Source of the DNA: Oscillospiraceae bacterium | GTDB taxonomy: Bacteria; Bacillota; Clostridia; Oscillospirales; Oscillospiraceae | DNA length: 64,000 nucleotides | Direction of reading: 5' to 3' | Assembly: GCA_017416685.1 (NCBI GenBank) | Contig: JAFQBN010000003.1 | Coordinates: 62,001 to 126,000 of the forward strand | Shown: positions 8,519 to 18,285 of the stretch, in pieces | Layout of the letters: every line of letters begins with the position of its first letter | Position numbering within the stretch: position 1 is the stretch's first letter | The notes under the pieces: generated by a model | Seen by the model: the letters and a program-made list of their open reading frames with translations, nothing else | Database searches by the model: none | What the model was told of the DNA's origin: nothing | Program-made: the position numbers and the translations under genes

Positions 8519-8591
8519 GATAACAAATTAGCTATTGACAGTTTATAGCTAATTTGTTATCATTTGCTCAAATGATAGCTGTTAAGCTATC
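8519..8591. promoter_or_regulatory. Symmetric operator region between divergent regulators
   Basis: A perfect 17-bp inverted repeat (GATAACAAATTAGCTAT at 8519-8535 and its complement at 8545-8561, 9-base spacer) is followed by a second palindrome GATAGC-TGTTAA-GCTATC (8574-8591). The half-site ATAGCT/AGCTAT occurs four times. Such spacing fits cooperative binding by the adjacent XRE and/or ribbon-helix-helix protein. Confidence 0.7.
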
Positions 8592-8609
8592 AAAAGGAGG
8601 TGCTTGTCC

Positions 8610-8795
8610 GTGATACGAGGTCCAAAGAAAACAGTCAGTTTGCTTATGCCGCAGGAAACCTACGACAGAATTAAGCATCTGGCACAGGAGAATAGACGTA
8701 CGGTTTCGAGCTATTTGCGCATGATGATATACAACTATCTGCGCCGGTTGGAGTCTGACCCGCCAGGTGAGGGTGATTGGTGGGTGGTTAAGTAA
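8610..8795 (+). CDS. Ribbon-helix-helix DNA-binding protein
   Basis: A 61-residue protein. KKTVSLLMPQETYDRIKHLA and the following TVSSYLRMMIYNYL give the beta-strand plus two-helix pattern of Arc/CopG-like ribbon-helix-helix proteins. GTG at 8610 is preferred: AAGGAGG lies 9 nt upstream, whereas the in-frame TTG at 8604 is only 3 nt away. It is divergent from the XRE gene and could be an antitoxin-like or plasmid-copy-control-like regulator. No downstream partner exists, because a repeat and the groEL terminator follow. Confidence 0.75.
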   Translation: MIRGPKKTVSLLMPQETYDRIKHLAQENRRTVSSYLRMMIYNYLRRLESDPPGEGDWWVVK

Positions 8796-8797
8796 TT

Positions 8798-8852
8798 GTC
8801 CCCTCATCCGGCGCGGCTGCGCCGCGCCACCTTCCCCCGGAGGGGGAAGGCT
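8798..8852. repeat. Double-hairpin dispersed repeat, copy 1
   Basis: CCCCTCATCCG, then a hairpin GGCGCGGC-TGC-GCCGCGCC, ACC, then CTTCCCCC-GGA-GGGGGAAG. A relative lies at 37967-38024 with a different first stem but intact pairing. This is a MITE-like intergenic element type seen in Clostridia (recollection of the type, not a database result). Confidence 0.65.
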
Positions 8853-8853
8853 G

Positions 8854-8886
8854 AAAAAGCACCCCGCGCCTCACGGCGCGGGGTGT
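8854..8886 (-). terminator. groEL terminator
   Basis: CACCCCGCGCC / GGCGCGGGGTG stem followed, on the minus strand, by CTTTTTC. Confidence 0.85.
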
Positions 8887-8908
8887 TGATGTTATGGGAG
8901 TGTACAGC

Positions 8909-10564
<1,656 letters not shown>

Positions 10565-10625
10565 TCAGATGATAAAAATTGTTTTTACGCTATCACGCCT
10601 CGCCTGTTCGCGACGGCTCAAACGC

Positions 10626-10937
<312 letters not shown>

Positions 10938-10969
10938 TCATAATATGCGGTAGGGGGTTACCGGGGGAA

Positions 10970-10996
10970 TTAGCACTCGTCTTGTTTAAGTGCTAA
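10970..10996 (-). promoter_or_regulatory. CIRCE operator of groES-groEL
   Basis: TTAGCACTC-N9-AAGTGCTAA, one base off the consensus TTAGCACTC-N9-GAGTGCTAA. It lies between the -10 element and the groES start, where HrcA would block transcription. Confidence 0.95.
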
Positions 10997-10999
10997 TTC

Positions 11000-11028
11000 A
11001 TAATAACCGCTTCGGAAGGAAAAATCAA
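11000..11028 (-). promoter_or_regulatory. SigmaA promoter of groES-groEL
   Basis: On the minus strand TTGATT (11028-11023), 17-base spacer, TATTAT (11005-11000), immediately upstream of CIRCE. Confidence 0.8.
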
Positions 11029-11067
11029 GTCTTATTTTGAAAAAAGCGGAAATTATTTACGGTTCGT

Positions 11068-11991
11068 TCAAAAAGTGGCGGCGGGGGTGTGGTTTTCGAC
11101 AGAATACCCGGCGCAGGCAGGGTAAAAGAAGTTGATTTTTTTGTCGGAAAGTCCGATGGTAAACCGGGTGGCCTCCACCACTTCGCCGTCCACTACGGCG
11201 GTCAGCGGCCGGGAGGAGGAGAAGGTGACGGACTGGCCGTGATAGTCGCGGACCAGATGGGGCAGCTCCTTATACCTTCCGGCGGCGTACCTGCCGATGA
11301 CCCGAGCCAGAGTGGGCAGGTTGATTTTGGGGATCAGCAGCATATCCAGCACCCCGTCGTCGGGCATGGCCTCGGGTACGGGGTTGAAGCCGCCGCCGTA
11401 ATGGCGGCCGTTACACACGCAGATGAGGGCGGTGTCATCGTCCCAGCAGTGGTCGCCCATGACCCCGCGCATAGGGCGGTTGATGCCGCGCAGCAGCACC
11501 TGCTCTACGAGGGAAACCACATAGGCCGCCGGACCAAACAGCTTTTTATAGCGGTGAACACCGGCGCCGATGCGGGCGTCGATGCCGCAGCAGACCACAT
11601 CAATGCCCAGCTTGCCGTTACAGTCTATGAGGTCGAAGGGGGTTTGGGGTCCGACCGCCAGTTCCTCTAAATCGAAGAATTGCTCGCGATAATTCGGACC
11701 GAAAATTTTCAGGAAGTCGTTGCCAGTGCCTTTGGGTACGCAGGTGACGGCGGCGTTGGGATAGGCCGCTGCACCGTTGACCACTTCGTTCAGGGTGCCG
11801 TCGCCCCCGCAGGCGTAGATGCGGACCTCCTCGCCGGTCTGGGCGGCCCGGCGGGCGAACTCCTCGGCATCTCCTGCCTTTTGGGTGTACATGACCTCGT
11901 GAGGAAAGGACAGCTTGGACAGCAGCTTTTCCAGAGCGGCGGTGCTTTTTTTCTTCCCTGCAGCGGGGTTGATGATAAACAGATGGCGCAT
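11068..11991 (-). CDS. Diacylglycerol kinase-family lipid kinase
   Basis: A 307-residue DagK/YegS-type kinase. The N-terminal NPAAGKKKS (8-16) and the signature CGGDGTLNEVVNG (about 61-73) form the nucleotide site; residues 100-300 form the beta-sandwich lipid-binding domain. It phosphorylates a diacylglycerol-like lipid at the membrane, perhaps recycling diacylglycerol from lipoteichoic acid synthesis (family knowledge). The ATG follows AAGGAG. It starts 32 nt after the upstream methyltransferase and is likely co-transcribed with it. Confidence 0.9.
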   Translation of the reverse strand: MRHLFIINPAAGKKKSTAALEKLLSKLSFPHEVMYTQKAGDAEEFARRAAQTGEEVRIYACGGDGTLNEVVNGAAAYPNAAVTCVPKGTGNDFLKIFGPNYREQFFDLEELAVGPQTPFDLIDCNGKLGIDVVCCGIDARIGAGVHRYKKLFGPAAYVVSLVEQVLLRGINRPMRGVMGDHCWDDDTALICVCNGRHYGGGFNPVPEAMPDDGVLDMLLIPKINLPTLARVIGRYAAGRYKELPHLVRDYHGQSVTFSSSRPLTAVVDGEVVEATRFTIGLSDKKINFFYPACAGYSVENHTPAATF

Positions 11992-12023
11992 CGTATCAGC
12001 TCCTTAACAGATAGGAGTTATGC

Positions 12024-13139
12024 TTACAGGTACATAAACAGGTCGCATTTCAGCATACCGTTATACAGCTTGCGCTTTTTGTCGGCCTGCTTGCCGAAGG
12101 TGCGCTCGAACTCTGTGTGGGAGGACAGCAGGTACAGGTTCCATCCCTCGGGGAATTTCTGGTACGCCTTGCCAAAGGCACGGTACAGATCTTCGGCCTC
12201 TCTCCGCTCCATGATGCGCTCGCCGTAAGGCGGGTTGGTCACGATACGGCCCCGCAGGCCGCCGAAGTGGAAACGGGTGGCATCGGCAACTTCGAAGCTG
12301 ATGAGGTCGTCCACCTCCGCCAGCCGGGCGTTGTGCCGGGCCAGCTCGATGGCGGTGGGGTCCAGGTCGCCGCCCCAAATCTCGTAACTGCCGTTGAATT
12401 CGCGATCCTGCGCCTCGTCAGCCGCATCCATCCACAGCTTTTTGTCCAGCCAGCTCCATCGCTGGGCGGCGAAGCTGCGGTTCAGGCCGGGGGCGCGGTT
12501 TTTGGCGATGAGGGCGGCCTCAATAGGGATGGTACCGCTGCCGCAGAAGGGGTCGCAGATGGGGTCACGGCCCCGGTAGCGGGACAGCAGGACCATGGCG
12601 GCGGCAAGGGTCTCACGCAGGGGGGCGACAACGCCCTGAGCGCGATAACCCCGCTTGTGGAGCCCCGCTCCGCTGGTGTCCAGCATGAGGGTGGCGGTGT
12701 CCTTCATAATGGAAAACTGGATTTGATAGATGGGGCCGGTTTCGGGCAGAGTATCCATGCCGTATTTCTGTCCCAGCCGGGCGGCCACCGCCTTTTTTAC
12801 GATGGACTGACAGGCGGGGATGGCGTGCAGGGCGCTGTTCAGACTGTGACCTTTGATGGGGAACTGACCGTTTTGGGGGATGAACTGTTCCCAGGGCAGG
12901 CTGCGCACCCCCTGAAACAGCGCCTCGAAGGTAGGGGCGGGGAAGCTGCCCAGAACCAGCAGCAGCCGCTCGCCGGTGCGCAGATTTAAGTTGATGCGGG
13001 GAATGTCCGCCACGGTGCCGGAGCAGAGTACCCGGCCGTTCTCTGCCTTTACATCGGCAAGGTCGAGGCGGCGCAGCTCGTCGGCGACCAAAGACTCCAA
13101 CCCGAACAGGGTGGGGACGGCAAATTGAAGATTGGACAT
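12024..13139 (-). CDS. THUMP-domain 23S rRNA guanine-N2 methyltransferase-like
   Basis: A 371-residue RlmL/YpsC-type enzyme. Residues about 1-150 contain a ferredoxin-like/THUMP RNA-binding region. A Rossmann methyltransferase follows with the SAM motif DPFCGSGTIPIEAAL (about 195-209) and the N2-methylation motif NPPYGER (about 287-293). Start ATG 13139 follows AGGAGG at 8 nt; a longer frame upstream lacks such a site. It probably methylates a 23S rRNA guanine (known for RlmL; exact position here unknown). Forms an operon with the lipid kinase. Confidence 0.9.
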   Translation of the reverse strand: MSNLQFAVPTLFGLESLVADELRRLDLADVKAENGRVLCSGTVADIPRINLNLRTGERLLLVLGSFPAPTFEALFQGVRSLPWEQFIPQNGQFPIKGHSLNSALHAIPACQSIVKKAVAARLGQKYGMDTLPETGPIYQIQFSIMKDTATLMLDTSGAGLHKRGYRAQGVVAPLRETLAAAMVLLSRYRGRDPICDPFCGSGTIPIEAALIAKNRAPGLNRSFAAQRWSWLDKKLWMDAADEAQDREFNGSYEIWGGDLDPTAIELARHNARLAEVDDLISFEVADATRFHFGGLRGRIVTNPPYGERIMERREAEDLYRAFGKAYQKFPEGWNLYLLSSHTEFERTFGKQADKKRKLYNGMLKCDLFMYL

Positions 13140-13278
13140 ATGGAAAACCTCCTGCTGGAGAAAATGCTCATACACAAACAGTATATCTGTTTTTTCGACA
13201 AGTTGCAACGGTTATCGCGGGATAAGCGCCGAAACTTCAGGTTGCGGCAAAAAAATCCCCTTGGCAAATTGAAGTTGG

Positions 13279-13307
13279 TAGACAAGGGGCGAAAAATGCG
13301 GTATGCT
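13279..13307 (+). promoter_or_regulatory. Promoter of the HTH-NfeD/SPFH operon
   Basis: TAGACA (13279-13284), 17 bases, TATGCT (13302-13307). The -35 deviates by one base from consensus. Confidence 0.55.
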
Positions 13308-13336
13308 ACTGTCAAAGGATGAAAGGAGGGGATAAG

Positions 13337-14176
13337 ATGTCCTTTGGAACGCGGCTGCAGGAACTGCGCCACCGACACGGTATCACTCAGGAGGCCTTTG
13401 CCCAGCAGCTGAACGTATCCCGGCAGGCAGTGAGCAAGTGGGAGTCCTCCCGGGGGTACCCGGAGATGGAAAAACTCATCTATATCTGTCAGCATTACGG
13501 TGTGACTATGGATGAGCTGTTTGCCGATGAAATACCCTCCGCACAAAAGGAAAACACCCGGGCGGAGAGGGAGGAAATAAGTGACGGCCCCACCCTGAAG
13601 CGGTCTTTGGGCAACTTCTTCACCAACCTTTCCCCCAAGGACCAGTGGCTGTTCGGCACGGCGGCATCCTCGGTGGTGCTGGTGCTGGTATCCCTGTTTT
13701 TCCTGTTGTGTACCACTATGGCGAAAGGAGCGTCGGACGGTATGACAATGAAAATCGCGTGGCTGGCCCTGCTGATTTTGTTCAGCGTGGGCGAGGCTGT
13801 TACGGTGGGACTGACCAGCGTGTGGTTTGCAGTGGGCGCTTTGGGTGCGCTGCTGTGTGCGCTGTTTGGCGGGACGCTGTGGCTGCAGCTGGGTGTGTTT
13901 CTGGCACTTTCGGGACTGTCGTTGGCGCTGGCACGGCCTCTGGCGAAAAAGTTCCTCACGCCCGGATACTCCGCCACCAACGCCGACCGGGTCATCGGGC
14001 AGGAGGCGGTGGTTACGGAAACCATCGACAATCTGCACGGTCAGGGTCAGGTGAATATCGCCGGGCAGACCTGGACCGCCCGCAGTCAGGACGACGCCGT
14101 CATTCCGGAGGGTACGCTGGTACGGGTACTGCTCATCGAGGGCGTGAAGGTGTTCGTTTCCCCAATCAACGAGTAA
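13337..14176 (+). CDS. XRE helix-turn-helix fused to NfeD-like membrane protein
   Basis: A 279-residue fusion. Residues about 4-62 are an XRE domain (TQEAFAQQLNVSRQAVSKWE, 16-35). A linker leads to hydrophobic segments near 105-125, 135-170 and 175-200. The C-terminal 70 residues (IGQEAVVTETIDNLHGQGQV onward) are the OB-fold of NfeD, with the closing pattern GTLVRVLLIEGVKVFV. NfeD proteins sit in the membrane with SPFH partners, and the next gene is one. The DNA-binding head suggests a membrane-tethered regulator (inference). ATG 13337 is chosen for AAGGAGGGG six nt upstream. Confidence 0.85.
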   Translation: MSFGTRLQELRHRHGITQEAFAQQLNVSRQAVSKWESSRGYPEMEKLIYICQHYGVTMDELFADEIPSAQKENTRAEREEISDGPTLKRSLGNFFTNLSPKDQWLFGTAASSVVLVLVSLFFLLCTTMAKGASDGMTMKIAWLALLILFSVGEAVTVGLTSVWFAVGALGALLCALFGGTLWLQLGVFLALSGLSLALARPLAKKFLTPGYSATNADRVIGQEAVVTETIDNLHGQGQVNIAGQTWTARSQDDAVIPEGTLVRVLLIEGVKVFVSPINE

Positions 14177-14216
14177 GTAAACACAATTTGGATACACTAC
14201 ATACAGGAGGTAAATT

Positions 14217-15149
14217 ATGGAGTATATGATCCCTATCGTTTTGGTCGTTCTGGTTCTGATCGTGCTGGCCGCCAACATTCGCGTGGTGCAGCAGTCCCGT
14301 GCCTACGTGGTGGAGCGCCTTGGCGCGTTTCAGGCGGTGTGGGGCGTGGGCCTGCACTTCAAGATCCCTCTCATTGAGCGCATCGTAAAGAACGTGTCCC
14401 TGAAGGAGCAGGTGGTGGACTTTGCGCCCCAGCCCGTCATCACCAAGGATAACGTCACCATGCAGATCGACACCGTGGTCTATTTCCAGATCACCGACCC
14501 CAAGCTGTACGCCTACGGCGTGGAGTACCCCATGTCCGCCATCGAAAACCTGACCGCCACCACTCTGCGCAATATCATCGGCGATCTGGAGTTGGATCAG
14601 GCACTGACCAGCCGCGACCACATCAACACCAAGATGCGGGCCATTCTGGACGAGGCTACCGACCCCTGGGGCATCAAGGTCAACCGCGTGGAGCTGAAAA
14701 GTATCATTCCGCCCCGGGAAATTCAGGACGCCATGGAGAAGCAGATGAAGGCCGAACGCGAGCGCCGTGAGGCCATCCTGCAGGCCGAGGGGCAGAAGCA
14801 GTCCCAGATCCTGGTGGCCGAGGGCGAAAAGCAATCCGCCATTCTCCGCGCCGATGCGGAGAAGCAGGCCAAGATCATGCAGGCCGAGGCCGAGAAGGCC
14901 GCCCGCATCATGGCCGCCGAAGCGGAAGCCGAGGCCATCATGAAGGTCCAGCAGGCCACCGCCGATGCCATCAAGCTCATCAACGAGGCCAACCCCGGCG
15001 AAGGGGTCATCAAGATCCGCGCCCTGGAGGCCTTTGCCGCCGCTGCCGACGGTAAGGCGACCAAGCTCATCATTCCCAGCGAGATACAGGGCCTTGCGGG
15101 CCTTGCCGCCGCGGGCAAAGAGATTTTTGACACAAAGTCTGCCGAATAA
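14217..15149 (+). CDS. SPFH/band 7 (stomatin-like, slipin) protein
   Basis: A 310-residue membrane-anchored SPFH protein. An N-terminal segment (about 4-20) is followed by the band 7 domain (about 24-185) with PGLH-equivalent VGLHFKIPL and ATTLRNIIGDLELDQ. A long Ala/Glu/Lys-rich coiled coil (about 178-260) drives oligomerisation. The stomatin family scaffolds membrane microdomains and is paired with NfeD. ATG follows CAGGAGG, 40 nt after the NfeD fusion, so the two are co-transcribed and probably interact. Confidence 0.93.
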   Translation: MEYMIPIVLVVLVLIVLAANIRVVQQSRAYVVERLGAFQAVWGVGLHFKIPLIERIVKNVSLKEQVVDFAPQPVITKDNVTMQIDTVVYFQITDPKLYAYGVEYPMSAIENLTATTLRNIIGDLELDQALTSRDHINTKMRAILDEATDPWGIKVNRVELKSIIPPREIQDAMEKQMKAERERREAILQAEGQKQSQILVAEGEKQSAILRADAEKQAKIMQAEAEKAARIMAAEAEAEAIMKVQQATADAIKLINEANPGEGVIKIRALEAFAAAADGKATKLIIPSEIQGLAGLAAAGKEIFDTKSAE

Positions 15150-15154
15150 CACAC

Positions 15155-15194
15155 AAAAAACGCCCGCCGTCCCATGGACGGCGGGCGTTTTTCT
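15155..15194. terminator. Bidirectional terminator
   Basis: AAAACGCCCGCCGTCC / GGACGGCGGGCGTTTT, T-runs on both strands, between the convergent SPFH and decarboxylase genes. Confidence 0.92.
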
Positions 15195-15196
15195 GT

Positions 15197-16513
15197 TTAT
15201 TTGACCACGCAGACGGTGTCCATACCATAGTGGGTCAGCCACACAAGGGCGGCCTCGTCAACCACCTCGCCGGACACCGCGATGGGGATGGCGGGGGGAC
15301 AGCTGACGGTGGGAGCGGCGCAGATGCGGCCCACAGCTTGCTCGATGGGAACTTGCTCCTGAGGGGCGAAGATAGCCTGTCGGGGGGAGAGAGCCTGCGC
15401 CGGATGCAGAGGGGGCAACTGGACAGAAGCAGGAACGGCCCAATGGTTTTTACCTAAGGCGGCCACTAACAGCTCCAAATCCACCGGGTCGGTGGAGGGG
15501 GAGAGCATCAGAACCAAATGCTCGCTGTCGGCATACTCACAGAAAACGTTCTGCTCGGCCAACAGATTGGCGATCTGCGTGCCGGGGCAGCGGAGAGTCA
15601 GCTTCAGGGGTTCGTCCCCCACAAGTTGCCAGCCGTTGGCGGCAAGGGTGGTGCGGGTTTGCTCCACAGCGGGCAGAAGCTTCGTCAAATCGGTGCGAAT
15701 TTGGCTGTCCAAATAGCGGTTGCACAAATCCAGACTGGCAAGGGTCAGGTAGGAGGGACTGGTGGAGCCGTACAGGGCCATGACCTCTTTGATACAGGGG
15801 GCGAACAGGTCGGCGCAGGCTTGGCTCATATGCAGGTAAGCACCGCCGGTGAGGACGGGCAGGGTCTTGTGGGCCGAATCGCAGCACAGGTCAGCGCCGA
15901 GTGTGATGGGGTGCAGGTCCTCGGGCAGGAAGCGCAGGTAGGCCCCGTGGGCGTTGTCCACCAGCAGCAGGGTGTTGTGCCGGTGGCAGACCTCGGCCAG
16001 TTCGGCGATAGGCAGGAGATTACCCAAATAGTCGGGACTGGTCACATAGACGGCAGCGGGGGTGCGCTTAGCATTGGTGAGCGCGCGCTCCAGCTGCTTC
16101 GGGGTGATGGAGCAGGAACACAGGGCATCCTGCTCATCCGGCCACAGCCATTGGATGTCCGCATCCACCAACGCGGCGGCGTACAAAAAGGTCTTATGGG
16201 CGTTGCGGGCGGCCAGAAACAGGGGTTTTCCGTCCGTAATGTGGTCCGCCGCCAAGTGTACCATGGCGCGGATGCACTGGCTGGACCCCTCGGTGCTGTA
16301 CACGGTGCAGGCGGCGCCGAACAGTAGGGCGGCATTTGTTTCGCTTTCGGCGATGATGCCGCCGGGGTGGTACAGATCGTCCGCGCCGGGGATTTCCGTG
16401 ATGTCAAACTGCTCCACGCCGAGGCAGCCGCGGCCCTTATGCCCGGGCATGTGCAGCCGGGCGGGATGGCGGTCGGCGTAGGCGGTGACAAAGTCATAGA
16501 TGGGGGTGTTCAT
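15197..16513 (-). CDS. PLP-dependent Orn/Lys/Arg decarboxylase-family protein
   Basis: A 438-residue protein of the aspartate-aminotransferase-fold decarboxylase family (COG1982). It starts with the family pattern HMPGHKGRG (about 21-29) and DITEIPGADDLYHPGG. The PLP-binding region has VDNAHGAY (Asp, about 187-194) and the Schiff-base lysine in DSAHKTLPVLTGGAYLH (about 212-228). It is shorter than inducible lysine decarboxylases, like the clostridial/YaaO class. Its ATG begins one base after the stop of the SCIFF maturase, indicating translational coupling. The substrate (arginine, lysine or ornithine) cannot be decided. Confidence 0.88.
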   Translation of the reverse strand: MNTPIYDFVTAYADRHPARLHMPGHKGRGCLGVEQFDITEIPGADDLYHPGGIIAESETNAALLFGAACTVYSTEGSSQCIRAMVHLAADHITDGKPLFLAARNAHKTFLYAAALVDADIQWLWPDEQDALCSCSITPKQLERALTNAKRTPAAVYVTSPDYLGNLLPIAELAEVCHRHNTLLLVDNAHGAYLRFLPEDLHPITLGADLCCDSAHKTLPVLTGGAYLHMSQACADLFAPCIKEVMALYGSTSPSYLTLASLDLCNRYLDSQIRTDLTKLLPAVEQTRTTLAANGWQLVGDEPLKLTLRCPGTQIANLLAEQNVFCEYADSEHLVLMLSPSTDPVDLELLVAALGKNHWAVPASVQLPPLHPAQALSPRQAIFAPQEQVPIEQAVGRICAAPTVSCPPAIPIAVSGEVVDEAALVWLTHYGMDTVCVVK

Positions 16514-16514
16514 A

Positions 16515-17903
16515 TCAACCCCGGTCCTTTCGCTCGTCCTGGGCGGCTTTCATCATAATAGCGCACTCAATGCGCTTTTTGAACAGCTCGCAGCCCGGTG
16601 CGTACACGCCCCGGATGGAGCCGGAGGCGTGGAAGGCGTTGGCGGCGCAGCCGCCGGAGCAGTAGAGCTTGGCCCAGCAGTCCTTGCACTCGGGACGGGC
16701 GTAAGCATTGCAGGCGCGGAAATCCTCCCGCAGGGCATGGTTGGTCACACCGTTCCACACGTCGCCCAGCTTGTATTCCTCCTCGCCCACGAACTGGTGG
16801 CAGGGGTACAGGTCGCCCCAGGGGGTGACCGCCATGTACTCGGTGCCGGAGCCGCAGCCGGAGATACGCTTATAGACGCAGGGGCCCTCGGTCAGGTCAA
16901 TCATGTAGTGGTAGAAGGTGATGGGGCGGCCATCTTCTTCACGGCGGAGCATCTCTTTTGCCAGAATCTCGTACTGCTCCTTGACCACCTCGATATCCTT
17001 GGCCGTCAGGGCCATGGGGTCATCGGGAGCGGAGACCACCGGCTCCATACTCAGCTCGGTAAAGCCAAGATCAGCCATGTGGAATACATCCTTGGTGAAG
17101 TCGGGGTTTTGGTGGGTGAAGGTGCCGCGCATGTAGTAGCCCTTGCCGCCACGGGCATTGACCAGCTTTTGAAACTTGGGTACGATGCGCTCGTAGCTGC
17201 CGTTGCCGGCGTAGTCCACCCGGGTGGCATCGTGGATTTCCTTGCGCCCGTCCAGACTGAGGACCACGTTGCTCATCTCGCGGTTTGCAAACTCGATGAC
17301 CTCGTCATCAATGAGCATGCCGTTGGTGGTCAGGGTGAAGCGGAAGTTCTTGCCCCGCTCCTTTTCCACGCTGCGTGCGTAGGCCACCAGCTGCTTGACC
17401 ACGTCCCAGTTCATCAGCGGCTCGCCGCCGAAGAAGTCCACCTCAAGGTTGTGGCGGCTGCCGGAGTTGTCCATCAGGAAGTCAAGGGCCTGCTTGCCCA
17501 CCTCGAAGCTCATCAGCGCCCGCTCACCATGGTATTTGCCCTGACTGGCGAAGCAGTAGGAGCAGTTGAGGTTGCAGGTGTGGGCCACGTGGAGGCACAA
17601 AGCCTTGACCACATTGCCGGAGCGGGCCTTGAACGTGCCGGCCATATCCGCAAACGTGTCGGGGGTATAGAGCTTGCCCGCGTCCTTCAGGGCCTGAATG
17701 TCATCAAGGCAAAGGCGCAGCTCCTCCTCAGTCACATCGGGGCGGTGGGCGTACTTTTGCAGCATTTTGGAGACAATGGCATCGCCGTCCTCCTGCTCAA
17801 ACAGGGCGATCATATCGTAGGCCACCTCATCCACCACGTGGACGGAGCCGGAGCAGGTGTCCAGCACGATGTTATAGCCGTTGAGTTGATACTGATGAAC
17901 CAT
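16515..17903 (-). CDS. scfB: SCIFF peptide maturase (radical SAM/SPASM)
   Basis: A 462-residue thioether-forming radical SAM maturase. Residues 1-85 form a PqqD-like recognition element. CNLNCSYC (Cys110, Cys114, Cys117) binds the SAM cluster, and the C-terminal SPASM region has many cysteines (CGSGTEYM, YPCHQF, CKDCWAKLYCSGGCAAN). It links Cys sulfurs to alpha-carbons in the SCIFF peptide (established for CteB/ScfB homologues). The SCIFF gene lies directly upstream, with a terminator-like hairpin between. The PLP decarboxylase follows with a one-base gap. Confidence 0.95.
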   Translation of the reverse strand: MVHQYQLNGYNIVLDTCSGSVHVVDEVAYDMIALFEQEDGDAIVSKMLQKYAHRPDVTEEELRLCLDDIQALKDAGKLYTPDTFADMAGTFKARSGNVVKALCLHVAHTCNLNCSYCFASQGKYHGERALMSFEVGKQALDFLMDNSGSRHNLEVDFFGGEPLMNWDVVKQLVAYARSVEKERGKNFRFTLTTNGMLIDDEVIEFANREMSNVVLSLDGRKEIHDATRVDYAGNGSYERIVPKFQKLVNARGGKGYYMRGTFTHQNPDFTKDVFHMADLGFTELSMEPVVSAPDDPMALTAKDIEVVKEQYEILAKEMLRREEDGRPITFYHYMIDLTEGPCVYKRISGCGSGTEYMAVTPWGDLYPCHQFVGEEEYKLGDVWNGVTNHALREDFRACNAYARPECKDCWAKLYCSGGCAANAFHASGSIRGVYAPGCELFKKRIECAIMMKAAQDERKDRG

Positions 17904-17936
17904 AATAGGTCACTTCCTTTGGAGTGGATAACAAGG

Positions 17937-17967
17937 AAAAAAGGCCGCCAGTACTGACGGCCTTTTT
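17937..17967 (-). terminator. Hairpin between SCIFF peptide and maturase genes
   Basis: A near-perfect palindrome (AAGGCCG.CAGTACTG.CGGCCTT) with T-runs on both sides. On the minus strand it would terminate most transcripts after the peptide gene and let some through to the maturase, giving excess precursor. Confidence 0.8.
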
Positions 17968-17983
17968 ATGTACGGATTTGCGC

Positions 17984-18127
17984 TCAGGCGTCCTTCTCGC
18001 AGGACTGGTTGGCCACGCCGCAGCTGGTCTTGCAGGCGGACTGGCAGGAAGTCTGGCACTCGCCGCAGCCGCCGTTGACGGCGCTCTGGCACAGGTTGCG
18101 GGTCTCCAGGGTCTTGATACGCTCCAT
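17984..18127 (-). CDS. scfA: SCIFF ranthipeptide precursor
   Basis: A 47-residue peptide (start MERIKTLETRN, end VANQSCEKDA). Cysteines are at 13, 21, 24, 28, 32, 36 and 43. The last six form the hallmark six-Cys cluster (CGECQTSCQSACKTSC, then C43); Cys13 is extra. The ATG at 18127 has TAGGAG about 10 nt upstream and a consensus promoter at 18175-18203. The maturase is next downstream. SCIFF is near-universal in Clostridia and is installed with sulfur-to-carbon thioether bonds; a signalling role has been proposed but not settled. Too short for routine gene finders. Confidence 0.95.
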   Translation of the reverse strand: MERIKTLETRNLCQSAVNGGCGECQTSCQSACKTSCGVANQSCEKDA

Positions 18128-18174
18128 AATATTGCACTCCTATCTGTTGAGGTTTAAGAGATTTCCTACTCGGA

Positions 18175-18203
18175 ATAATATCACAAACAAACCGCTGTGT
18201 CAA
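18175..18203 (-). promoter_or_regulatory. SigmaA promoter of the SCIFF operon
   Basis: TTGACA (18203-18198), 17 bases, TATTAT (18180-18175) on the minus strand; near-consensus, fitting strong expression. Confidence 0.85.
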
Positions 18204-18239
18204 CGCATTTGCGGTGGGGGTAAACGATTTTTGCGTTTT

Positions 18240-18268
18240 GCGGGGCGTCGAGGACGCCGCCCCCTACG
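18240..18268. repeat. GC-rich palindromic repeat, copy B
   Basis: Second copy of the 8110-8138 element (GGGGCGTCGAGGACGCCGCC followed by CCTACG), between the lipoprotein stop and the SCIFF promoter. It could double as a weak terminator of the lipoprotein operon. Confidence 0.6.
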
Positions 18269-18285
18269 GGAGGGGATGGCAGGGG

